This document shows, in pieces, positions 47,541-55,394 of a stretch of 64,000 nt of DNA. Position 1 is the first letter of the stretch. Each line of letters begins with the position of its first letter. The translations under genes were made by a program, and so were the position numbers. Source of the stretch: Synechocystis sp. PCC 7338 (GTDB lineage: Bacteria; Cyanobacteriota; Cyanobacteriia; Cyanobacteriales; Microcystaceae); contig NZ_CP054306.1 in NCBI RefSeq assembly GCF_018282115.1, positions 744,001 to 808,000 of the forward strand, read 5' to 3'. The notes under the pieces were generated by a model. The model was not told where the DNA came from. It saw nothing but the letters and a program-made list of their open reading frames with translations, and ran no database searches.

Positions 47541-49115
47541 ATGCCCCTGCCGGTCTTGAGTTCCTTGCCCCGTTCCCTTTGTGCCCTGGTGTTACTGTTA
47601 GCTCTGCACAGTCCTTTGCTATTGCCCACCCCGGCGATCGCCGCTGACCTCAGCCTCGTTAGGGAAAGAAATAGCCAAACCCTCAAACCCTACCTCGACC
47701 AGGCGATCGAGCGGGTAACGGAGTTTCAACTGGATAATGGTTTGAAATTTATCGTTATGGAGAATAATGAGGCTCCAGTGGTCTCCTTTTACACCTATTT
47801 TGATGTGGGGGGAGTGGATGAACCGGTGGGAAAAACCGGCGTGGCCCACTTTCTGGAGCACATGGCTTTTAAGGGCACAGAACGCATTGGCACCAAGGAT
47901 TTTGCCCAGGAACAAAAGCTACTAGACCAATTGGACGAAGTGTTTGGACAAATCACCCAGGCCAGGGCCAAGGGAGATAAAACGACGGAGGAAAAGTTAC
48001 AACAGAAATTTGAGCAAATCCAACAACAGGCCCAGAGCTTAGTCCAACAGAATGAATTTGGGCAAATCATCCAGATGGCCGGGGGAGTGGGCTTAAATGC
48101 AGCCACCAGTGCCGATGCCACGTTTTATTTCTACAGTTTGCCGGCCAACAAATTGGAACTGTGGATGTCCTTAGAGTCGGAGCGGTTTTTGGAACCAGTA
48201 TTTCGGGAATTTTACCAGGAACAGGAGGTAATTCTAGAAGAGCGGCGCATGCGTACGGAAAATAACCCGGTGGGGCAAATGGTAGAGGAATTTTTAGACA
48301 CGGCTTTTACTAAACATCCCTACCGTCGCCCGGTGATTGGCTATGACGAGGATATCCGCAACCTTTCCCGCCAAGATGTGACGGATTTTTACGAAAAATA
48401 TTACACCCCTGGCAATATGACCATTGCGGTAGTGGGGGATGTGAAGGCTGACCAAGTGAAAAATTTGGCGCAGAAATATTTTGGTCGTTTCCCCAAGCGC
48501 CCCCCTACGCCCCAGGTAACGGTGGTGGAGCCCCCCCAGACACAGCAGAAGGAAATTAATTTAACCCTACCTTCCCAGCCATGGTATTTCGAGGGTTACC
48601 ACAGCCCGGCCTTTGATGACCCCGATAGTGCGGTGTTTGATGTGATGACGACTATTCTCAGCAGTGGCCGCACTTCCCGTTTATATCAATCCTTGGTGGA
48701 GGAACAACAGTTGGCGTTGATGGCCCAAGGTTTTAACGGTTTTCCGGCCGATAAATTTCCCAACCTGTTAATGTTCTATGCCCAGAGTGCCCCCGGTCGC
48801 AGTTTAGATGAACTTAGCCAAGCGTTACATGGGGAAATTGAACGGCTAAAAACGGAGCCTGTGACCCAGGAAGAACTGGAACGGGCCCAAAATTTACTGC
48901 AAATTTCTGCTCTGCAATCCCTTAATTCCAATATGGGCATGGCCCAACTGTTAGTGAAATATAACGTCCGCACGGGGGATTGGCGCAATCTCTTTGCCCA
49001 GCTAGGGGCGATCGCCGCTGTGACTCCGGAGGACATTCAACGGGTGGCCCAAGAAACTTTCCGCCCGGAGAACAGTATCATCGGTCGAATTTTGCCGGAA
49101 TCTACAAACCCATGA
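47541..49115 (+). CDS. M16 family zinc protease, secreted
   Basis: A protein of 524 residues. A signal peptide covers residues 1-35 (LVLLLALHSPLLLPTPAIAA), and the inverted zinc motif HFLEH is at 103-107. The two-domain M16 layout is present, with a long helical insertion at about 120-170. The R/Y pair region near the end of M16B proteins (SSGRTSRLYQSLVEE) is visible. It is a periplasmic processing-type peptidase; the substrate is unknown. Start at the ATG at 47541 (a TTG lies at 47532). Its stop overlaps the cobH start in ATGA. Confidence 0.88.
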   Translation: MPLPVLSSLPRSLCALVLLLALHSPLLLPTPAIAADLSLVRERNSQTLKPYLDQAIERVTEFQLDNGLKFIVMENNEAPVVSFYTYFDVGGVDEPVGKTGVAHFLEHMAFKGTERIGTKDFAQEQKLLDQLDEVFGQITQARAKGDKTTEEKLQQKFEQIQQQAQSLVQQNEFGQIIQMAGGVGLNAATSADATFYFYSLPANKLELWMSLESERFLEPVFREFYQEQEVILEERRMRTENNPVGQMVEEFLDTAFTKHPYRRPVIGYDEDIRNLSRQDVTDFYEKYYTPGNMTIAVVGDVKADQVKNLAQKYFGRFPKRPPTPQVTVVEPPQTQQKEINLTLPSQPWYFEGYHSPAFDDPDSAVFDVMTTILSSGRTSRLYQSLVEEQQLALMAQGFNGFPADKFPNLLMFYAQSAPGRSLDELSQALHGEIERLKTEPVTQEELERAQNLLQISALQSLNSNMGMAQLLVKYNVRTGDWRNLFAQLGAIAAVTPEDIQRVAQETFRPENSIIGRILPESTNP

Positions 49116-49765
49116 TTCCCTTAGAGCATCCAATTTTGCTGGCAAGCTTTGCCCATATCGACCGTTCTGTGGGGGGCCATAATCTTTCTGGCCAGGAATA
49201 TGCCATTGCTCGTCGGGTGATCCACAGCACCGCCGACTTTGATTTTCTCCACCTGATCCGTTTTACCCCGGCTTTAGCCAAGGCTGAATTTGATCCAGAT
49301 TTGCTGGCCAATCGGGCGATCACCAGGGGGATGGAGAGTTTACGGAATGGTCAGACCATTGTGGTGGATGTGAATATGGTCAAACAGGGCATTCAAGGTT
49401 TAGTGCAACGCACTTTCCAGAACCCCATCCAAACGGCGATTGATTTTGCCCCCACAGCCGCCCCTGGCAAAACCCGCACTGAAACTGGCATGGACCACTG
49501 TATTGCCCAATTTCCAGAAGCTATCTACGTTGTTGGCAATGCTCCCACCGCTCTTTTAACCCTCTCTCAGGCGATCGCCGTCGGTGAGGCCAGACCAGCC
49601 TTAGTGATCGGAGTGCCGGTGGGCTTCATTGGGGTGCTAGAAGCCAAAGAAGCGTTATCTACCTTGCCCTGTCCCCAAATTAGGGTGGAAGGCAATAAGG
49701 GCGGTTCCCCTGTGGCCGCTGGCATTATCAATGCGTTACTGATGTTGGCCTGGCAAGAAACCTGA
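49112..49765 (+). CDS. cobH: Precorrin-8X methylmutase
   Basis: A protein of 217 residues: ARRVIHSTADFDF (with the catalytic His), DVNMVKQGI, VGNAPTALLTL and GNKGGSPVAAGIINALL. It moves a methyl group from C11 to C12 in precorrin-8X to give hydrogenobyrinic/cobyrinic acid for cobalamin synthesis. The ATG at 49112 overlaps the stop of the protease gene (ATGA), which indicates translational coupling. Confidence 0.92.
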   Translation: MIPLEHPILLASFAHIDRSVGGHNLSGQEYAIARRVIHSTADFDFLHLIRFTPALAKAEFDPDLLANRAITRGMESLRNGQTIVVDVNMVKQGIQGLVQRTFQNPIQTAIDFAPTAAPGKTRTETGMDHCIAQFPEAIYVVGNAPTALLTLSQAIAVGEARPALVIGVPVGFIGVLEAKEALSTLPCPQIRVEGNKGGSPVAAGIINALLMLAWQET

Positions 49766-49772
49766 AGAAAGT

Positions 49773-49790
49773 CCCCCCATAATTGGGGGG
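49773..49790. repeat. C-run/G-run hairpin between convergent genes
   Basis: CCCCCCA (49773-49779), loop TAAT and TGGGGGG (49784-49790) form a perfect 7-bp hairpin, followed by CCAGGGGG. It lies between the convergent cobH and murT genes and may be a bidirectional terminator. It is related in form to the hairpins at 20317 and 28420. Confidence 0.6.
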
Positions 49791-49815
49791 CCAGGGGGAC
49801 GCTTCCAGCCGGCTC

Positions 49816-51195
49816 CTAGAGAATTTTTCGGCCCGTTAGGATACCCCGCACTTCTAACATGGCAGTATAGGTGGGGATAATATGGAGAGTCTCTTCGGCC
49901 GGGGTGAGTTCCAAGGCAATTTGCACCGCTTTTTCAAGATTCTCCTCCAAAATCAGCCTTGCGGTCTGCCTATCCCACGGCTCCTCACCCTGGCTAGGTT
50001 GCACTAAATTTTCCTGGCTATATTGCAAACGCAGGGCCATGTCATAAAGGCGATCGCCACTAACAATAAAAGTACCCCCGGAAGCCACCAGAGGTTCCGT
50101 ATCCACATCCCAAATCCAAGAAACATCGGTGCCATCGGCAATGCGGTCATTGAGCACCAACAGGGTAGTGGAGCATTGTCCCTGCAGTTTAAGGTCATTG
50201 ACGGCCCGAATAGTTTCATTTAAGCCCACCGGATTTTTTGACAGGAGAATGCGGACATGTTTGCCCTCCACGTCTAACTCCTCTGCCCGACCAAAAGCCG
50301 CCTTGAAACTGCGGATGTTGTTGAAAATTTTCTCTGTGTTGATGCCCAACTGTTGAGCTACCAGACCGGCGGCCAGGGTGTTGTATTTGTTATAAACACC
50401 GATGAGAATTTGCGGCCATTCACTGCTATGGAAAGCAGGCTGGCTTTTGTGAAATCCACAGCTAGGACATTGAAAATCCCCCAAATGAGAAAGGTAAACC
50501 CCTTGATAATCTAGGGACGTACCGCACTGGGGACAGTAAATGGAATCCACCGCATGGGGAATTTCCTCCAGATATAAATCTGGTTCGCTCAAGCCAAAGT
50601 AACAAACCTGTTGGGCCAACTTTTGCCCCAGATGGGAAAGGGTGGGATCATCGGCATTGACAGCAATGATGGTATCTTCCGCCAGGGAGGCGATCGCCTT
50701 TTGCCAGCGCTGACTAATGCTATCCACTTCCCCATAGCGGTCTAGTTGATCCCGGAAAAGATTCAAGGCCAAAATTGCCCTGGGTTGACAATCTTTTAGC
50801 ACCAAAGGAAGCACATTTTCATCCACTTCCAAAATGGCAAAATCGGTGGATAAACGCCCAAATAGGTTGGCATCGGCCAGCAGAGCAGTAATTAAACCAT
50901 TGATTAAGTTGGCGCCGGTGGCATTGTGGGTCACCCGATAACCCTGGTCCACCAAAATTTTCCGTAACAGCAATGAGGTGGTGGTTTTGCCATTGGTACC
51001 CACCACTAAAATCACCCCTTGGGACACTTGTTGAGCTAACAGCCCCAGCATCTTGGGATGTAAACGACGGGCAATCTCCCCCGGTAACACACTGGCAGCC
51101 CCCAGCCGAAGAGCTTTAACCACGGCCGTAACAATCTTGGCCACCCCCACTGCAATACCGAGGCGTATCCCATCGGCGATCGAAAGATTACTCAT
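49816..51195 (-). CDS. murT: Mur ligase-like lipid II amidation subunit MurT
   Basis: A protein of 459 residues. It has the Mur ligase ATP loop VVGTNGKTTTSLLL, a central zinc-ribbon insertion with two cysteine pairs (CPQCG and CPSCG) and a C-terminal DUF1727-type domain (TLHIIPTYTAMLEVRGIL). With the glutamine amidotransferase GatD, MurT amidates the Glu residue of lipid II. The gatD partner is not adjacent here, whereas in many Gram-positives it is. Confidence 0.85.
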   Translation of the reverse strand: MSNLSIADGIRLGIAVGVAKIVTAVVKALRLGAASVLPGEIARRLHPKMLGLLAQQVSQGVILVVGTNGKTTTSLLLRKILVDQGYRVTHNATGANLINGLITALLADANLFGRLSTDFAILEVDENVLPLVLKDCQPRAILALNLFRDQLDRYGEVDSISQRWQKAIASLAEDTIIAVNADDPTLSHLGQKLAQQVCYFGLSEPDLYLEEIPHAVDSIYCPQCGTSLDYQGVYLSHLGDFQCPSCGFHKSQPAFHSSEWPQILIGVYNKYNTLAAGLVAQQLGINTEKIFNNIRSFKAAFGRAEELDVEGKHVRILLSKNPVGLNETIRAVNDLKLQGQCSTTLLVLNDRIADGTDVSWIWDVDTEPLVASGGTFIVSGDRLYDMALRLQYSQENLVQPSQGEEPWDRQTARLILEENLEKAVQIALELTPAEETLHIIPTYTAMLEVRGILTGRKIL

Positions 51196-51279
51196 GAATA
51201 TCTAAGAAAAATAAACTGCCCCCAAGCAACAGTAAGAAAATCAATCTCTACCGTATTTGTTCAAGATTACCGCTGAAGA

Positions 51280-52536
51280 TTACCCCATCGGCGTGGAGCG
51301 GGGTAAAAAGCCGGGTAAATCAATGGGGCGACGGGAAGGTTTTGGCTCCTTAACTGCAAAACTGAGTCGGTCAATGGCGGAGATGGGGGCAACGGTTTTA
51401 GCCGGCTCCAAGGGAGGGGAGCAAGGAACTTCTTCTGCTTGATTCTTTTGCTCTTTTTGCTCCTTCTTGCTTACCGATGGCCGGTTAGCAGGTTCTCTAT
51501 CCGGGGAAGGGGAAAAGTTTACCAAGCCCGGTGTTAGGTCGGCCACAGGAGCACTGGGCGGTTCATTGTTCACACTGGAGAATGAAGCTAACACATCACC
51601 GACGCTGGCCCAGGGTTTCACTTCCTTGGACTGGGCCGTCACCTTGGCCACCACCTCACCCACATCCTCTGAGGGAAGCAGATCGGGTTGGGCCAGGTAT
51701 TGTTCTAGGGCAGACTTATATTGGAGGGTGTAGCGTTGTTGCCGTTGCAGACGGGCACTTAGTTCCTGGAGTTGTTGCTCAAAGCGGGCTACTTCCGAGT
51801 CATGGCGGCCGATCTGCCCTTTTAATTGTTCATTTTCCGCCTTCAAACTATTAACCTCGGTGCGAAGTCCTTGAATTTCTATCTCATTGGTATTACTGCT
51901 ATTGCTATGCTCCCCACTGTGCAACTGATTTTGTTGGGCAATGATCAAATCCTGGCTGGCGGCCAATTGTTCCGTCAGGGTTTCCACCTGTAACTGTTGT
52001 TGCTTACAAGCTTCTTGGTAAACTTGCAGTTCCGCCACCGTATGGGCTAATTGTTCTTGGGCCTGGGTGAGGGAGATCGCCTGGTCTTGAATTAAATTTT
52101 CGGCACTGGAAGCCCGACGCTGGTGCCCCAGGAGTTCCTGTTCCGTGGAAGCTAGACGATTTCCCAGACTAATAACCTGCTCCTGTAAGGCTTCATGGGC
52201 CCGAAGAAAGGGTGGAATTAGGGTCACAGGGTTGTGGTCGTCCACCTCTTCGTACTGCAAATCGTCTCCCTCAAACATAACGGACGTTTCCTGCTCCAAG
52301 AGGGTCATTTCCTGCAGGGCCGCTTCCCCAGCTACTTCTGTTTCCACGAGCATTTCTTCTAACATTTCGATGCCGTCTAGTATGGTGCCCAAGTGCTCCT
52401 GGTCAGAGGGATTTGCCTGCGCCTGCACCTCTCCGCTTATCCCATTGAATAGTAGGGCCAGTTCTTCGGCGTTGACGTCCGCCGTGCCATTATTGTCAGG
52501 CTCAGGGAAAAAAGACAAGAAATCGGAATTATTCAT
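51280..52536 (-). CDS. Long coiled-coil protein of unknown function
   Basis: A protein of 418 residues from the ATG at 52536. It has an acidic N-terminus (FLSFFPEPDNNGTADVNAEEL). Residues about 110-270 are coiled coil (QVISLGNRLASTEQELLGHQRR and repeats). A low-complexity C-terminus ends in a basic Pro-rich tail (KEPKPSRRPIDLPGFLPRSTP). No membrane segment. It could be a scaffold for division or cell-envelope proteins, but nothing in the sequence proves this. Confidence 0.7.
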   Translation of the reverse strand: MNNSDFLSFFPEPDNNGTADVNAEELALLFNGISGEVQAQANPSDQEHLGTILDGIEMLEEMLVETEVAGEAALQEMTLLEQETSVMFEGDDLQYEEVDDHNPVTLIPPFLRAHEALQEQVISLGNRLASTEQELLGHQRRASSAENLIQDQAISLTQAQEQLAHTVAELQVYQEACKQQQLQVETLTEQLAASQDLIIAQQNQLHSGEHSNSSNTNEIEIQGLRTEVNSLKAENEQLKGQIGRHDSEVARFEQQLQELSARLQRQQRYTLQYKSALEQYLAQPDLLPSEDVGEVVAKVTAQSKEVKPWASVGDVLASFSSVNNEPPSAPVADLTPGLVNFSPSPDREPANRPSVSKKEQKEQKNQAEEVPCSPPLEPAKTVAPISAIDRLSFAVKEPKPSRRPIDLPGFLPRSTPMG

Positions 52537-52663
52537 AAAACTTAGGGCTGGGGGAAAGCAGAAGACAATGGCTATGGGCCGGGGGTAAGCCGTCACTGCC
52601 TATTGAAGATGGCTCGACTCCGGTTTAAGTTTCCAAGGCTGGGCATAAATTAGCCAGATTTGC

Positions 52664-53518
52664 TCAATTTTGCACAATTTGCATACTCAAGTCTAACCAG
52701 GGGGAACGGGTGATGGGGGCACTGCTGGAGATAAAGTCCACCCCAGTGCTGGCGATCGCCGTGAGATTGGCCAGGGTAACGTTGCCGGAAGCTTCAATGC
52801 GAATGAGGGGATTGGCTTGGCGGATTAATTTGACCGCAGTGGCCATGGTTTCAGTGTCCATGTTATCCAGCATGATAATTTCCACCTGGGCGGCGATCGC
52901 CTCTTCTACTTCCCCCAAGTTGCTGGTTTCCACCTCAATGGCCAGGGGATAGGGCAAATTTTGCCGTAGGGTCTGCACTGCTTTAGTAATGCTTCCCGCC
53001 GCTTGAATATGGTTATCCTTGACCATCACAGCATCATCCAAGCCGAGGCGATGGTTCATGGCTCCCCCCAAACGACTGGCATATTTTTCCAATACCCTCA
53101 AGCCTGGGGTGGTTTTTCTAGTGTCCACAAAACGGGTGGGATAGTCGGCAATCGCCTGGACGTATTGTCTGGTCATAGTGGCAATGCCGCTCAAACCCAT
53201 TACCAAATTAAGGGCCACCCTTTCCCCAGTCAGTAAACTGCCCAAATCTCCGGCCATGGTGGCCACCACAGTGCCTGCCGTTACCGTTTGCCCCTCCCCA
53301 ACTAAAACTTGGAACTCTATGGAGGGATCCAAAAGCTGAAAAATCCGAGCGGCCATGGGTAATCCCGCCATCGCGCCATTTTCCTTCGCCACCCAGCGGG
53401 CCTGGCCCCGATGCTGTAAACCAAGACCCTGGGTAGACCAATCTCCCCGGCCAATGTCCTCTGCCAACCATTGCTGGAGCCAAGGGTCAATAATTATCCA
53501 GGGGGGTAAACAGGTCAT
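52664..53518 (-). CDS. nadC: Nicotinate-nucleotide pyrophosphorylase (carboxylating)
   Basis: A protein of 284 residues. Conserved parts are LAEDIGRGDWST, ALNLVMGLSGIATMT, TRKTTPGLRVLEKYA, NHRLGLDDAVMVKDNHI, IEVETSNLGE and IMLDNM. It converts quinolinate and PRPP to nicotinate mononucleotide in NAD synthesis. The ATG at 53518 is preferred over the GTG at 53539. Confidence 0.95.
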   Translation of the reverse strand: MTCLPPWIIIDPWLQQWLAEDIGRGDWSTQGLGLQHRGQARWVAKENGAMAGLPMAARIFQLLDPSIEFQVLVGEGQTVTAGTVVATMAGDLGSLLTGERVALNLVMGLSGIATMTRQYVQAIADYPTRFVDTRKTTPGLRVLEKYASRLGGAMNHRLGLDDAVMVKDNHIQAAGSITKAVQTLRQNLPYPLAIEVETSNLGEVEEAIAAQVEIIMLDNMDTETMATAVKLIRQANPLIRIEASGNVTLANLTAIASTGVDFISSSAPITRSPWLDLSMQIVQN

Positions 53519-53586
53519 GGGGGCTGGGTTGATCACCAAAATTCACGCCAATATTTATTTAACATTGTCCCTAAATTAAGGCCAAT

Positions 53587-53871
53587 CTAGCGTTGGGCAA
53601 TGTCAACCAAAGCTTCTTGAATTAATTGCTCAGTGACACCATGGCGCTTCAGGCTAGCAATCAACGCCAACACCGTGTCATTTTCTAAGAGTTCCAAGTC
53701 GGCCCGTAAACCTTGCCCAATATAAGCTCTTGCTAGAGGTTGATGACCAAAAAAGCCAAGGGAAGGTGCAACTCTCTTCAAATCTTCCATTACGTCTTCT
53801 GGTATGCGGACTGTAATGGTCGTCATGGGACGATTTTTGTCTACCCGCTTCTTTAATGTCTCAGCCTTCAT
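53587..53871 (-). CDS. CopG/BrnA-like antitoxin
   Basis: A protein of 94 residues. It has a ribbon-helix-helix-like region (MTTITVRIPEDVMEDLKRV) and a helical tail (GQGLRADLELLENDTVLALI, RHGVTEQLIQEALVDIAQ). It follows the BrnT-like toxin gene on the same strand with an 11-base overlap, the usual toxin-first order of brnTA. It should bind and neutralise the toxin and repress the operon. The frame is intact although the toxin frame is broken. Start at the ATG at 53871. Confidence 0.78.
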   Translation of the reverse strand: MKAETLKKRVDKNRPMTTITVRIPEDVMEDLKRVAPSLGFFGHQPLARAYIGQGLRADLELLENDTVLALIASLKRHGVTEQLIQEALVDIAQR

Positions 53872-54158
53872 AAAGATTTCTCTCCTCACGTGTCGCTTTG
53901 CGGGCTGAAATGATTCTTATAGTGTCATTCTCGCGTTCAATGAAAACAACATACAACAAGTTCCAACGTCGATCTAAGCCAATCACAGAATCCCTTGCTT
54001 CATTAATTGCGACTGACATCAACTACCACAAGCATAGGGTCAAAGAAAGCTTCTACGGCTTGCTCAAAAGTAATTCCATCATGTTTGAGTGGGTTAATTC
54101 TTGCTTTCTCATCATTCCAAATAAATTGAATGCCGTTAAAGCAGAAGTTGACATCCAT
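53861..54158 (-). pseudogene. BrnT-like toxin, frameshifted
   Basis: From the ATG at 54158 the frame reads MDVNFCFNGIQFIWNDEKAR, then NPLKHDGITFEQAVEAFFDP, the N-terminal half of a BrnT ribonuclease, and stops after VVVDVSRN at a TAA. In another frame the sequence goes on as NEARDSVIGLDRRWNLLYVV, then ERENDTIRIISARKATREE, the C-terminal half. Removing one base of the AA pair at 54005-54006 joins the halves into a 98-residue protein that ends at 53861. The toxin is probably inactive. It overlaps the intact antitoxin gene. Confidence 0.8.
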
Positions 54159-54194
54159 TGCCAATGTTTTAGTTAGGGCAGACTTAAATTCTCA

Positions 54195-54653
54195 TCAAAA
54201 ATTCTGGTCTTGGATGTCCGATCGCCCTTGGAGAGCATTGGCCGGATAGACCAATAGCGTATTACCACTGCGCCCCACCACATAAACCTTTTCATCAATG
54301 GCGATCGCCACATCTGGATCCTGACATTCCGCTCGCCAGGAGTTGCCCTCATAGAGCACTCGACCGGTTTCCCCCGGTAAAATAGCCATTAAACATTGGC
54401 CTTCCACCGCATCCCGCAAAATACTTTTCTGCCGAGGATGGGGGAGAAAGCGCCGCAGTAAAATAATTGACAACACCGATAACCCCAGCCAACAAAGGGA
54501 CTGGAGGGCAAAACTGCCGGGTACCAGCAGGGCCACCCCAGCGGTAGCCACAGCGCTTAATCCCATCACAACGGCGACAAAATCCACCGGGAAAATAACT
54601 TCCACAAGGCAGAGTATGGTGCCTGCTACAATCCAAAGATAAACAGGGGACAT
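54195..54653 (-). CDS. NfeD-like membrane protein
   Basis: A protein of 152 residues. It has two or three N-terminal hydrophobic segments (YLWIVAGTILCLVEVIFPVDFVAVVMGL onward) and a C-terminal OB-fold domain (GETGRVLYEGNSWRAECQD and KVYVVGRSGNTLLVYP), the layout of short NfeD proteins. NfeD proteins often assist membrane proteases or flotillins; none is encoded here. Confidence 0.82.
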   Translation of the reverse strand: MSPVYLWIVAGTILCLVEVIFPVDFVAVVMGLSAVATAGVALLVPGSFALQSLCWLGLSVLSIILLRRFLPHPRQKSILRDAVEGQCLMAILPGETGRVLYEGNSWRAECQDPDVAIAIDEKVYVVGRSGNTLLVYPANALQGRSDIQDQNF

Positions 54654-54936
54654 AGGAAATAGCTTGGGCCTGCGGTTGAAGCCGAAAAATCAGTGACTAG
54701 GGAGAAAATACTCCCCTCTCCCCCAATCCTAACCCAGTCCTTTGATTCCCGGTGATGGCAAGTTTGTTGAATTTTCTTTACAATTGTGCTTAAGTTGACA
54801 GTCCAGCTCCCCAAAGTTGGGTTAACCTGAAGGTAGTTGAGCTAAGGCCGACAACATAGCTGTGTTTAGCTGTTACCTCAAAGTCACGTCGGACCCCGTT
54901 CTTTGTTTCCTGACCACCACTGCGAGATATAAAAAT

Positions 54937-55149
54937 ATGACTACTGCTACCCTTGCATCTGCTTCTAACTCTGATTCCGCCATTTGGAACAGTCTCAAAT
55001 TGGCGATCGCTGACAGCTCCGGTTTCAAATGCTGGCAGGATGATAATGGCGAGGCTGTGGTGTCTAAAACAGAAACTGTGGCCCCTCTCCTGCTCGACGC
55101 CCAAGTACGTCACTATCTTCGTCAAACCCTAGAAACCCTAGCCTACTAG
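54937..55149 (+). CDS. Small conserved-looking protein of unknown function
   Basis: A protein of 70 residues from the ATG at 54937: an N-terminal Ala/Ser-rich stretch, then a compact region SAIWNSLKLAIADSSGFKCW and LLDAQVRHYLRQTLETLAY. No known domain. A strong terminator at 55229-55250 follows, which supports transcription as an independent unit. ppc starts 245 bases further on. Confidence 0.6.
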   Translation: MTTATLASASNSDSAIWNSLKLAIADSSGFKCWQDDNGEAVVSKTETVAPLLLDAQVRHYLRQTLETLAY

Positions 55150-55228
55150 GAACTACTCTTCAGTTTTCGTTCATCTATGACTGCGGTAATTTTGGCTTTT
55201 GGTGCCCTAGTCCATTGTCTTCTTCCCT

Positions 55229-55250
55229 CCCCTGCCCCAGGGGTTTTTTT
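55229..55250 (+). terminator. Intrinsic terminator
   Basis: CCCCTG (55229-55234), loop CCC, CAGGGG (55238-55243), followed by seven T (55244-55250). It follows the small protein gene and precedes ppc. Confidence 0.85.
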
Positions 55251-55394
55251 CTGCCTTAATCTGGAGAGAGCATCGACAAACCGCTGGCTGTAGCCTGGGA
55301 TGCGGAGTGAGGGAGTGATAATCCCGTAGTATCTTGTACAGTAGCAACGCATTCTGGGTGTTGTTAGCGTCACTATCTTGTCCTAGAGGTTCCC

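Noticed and set aside
53898-54176. Plus-strand open frame of 92 codons
   Set aside because: It is the antisense of the BrnT-like toxin gene; the minus strand shows the recognisable toxin halves.
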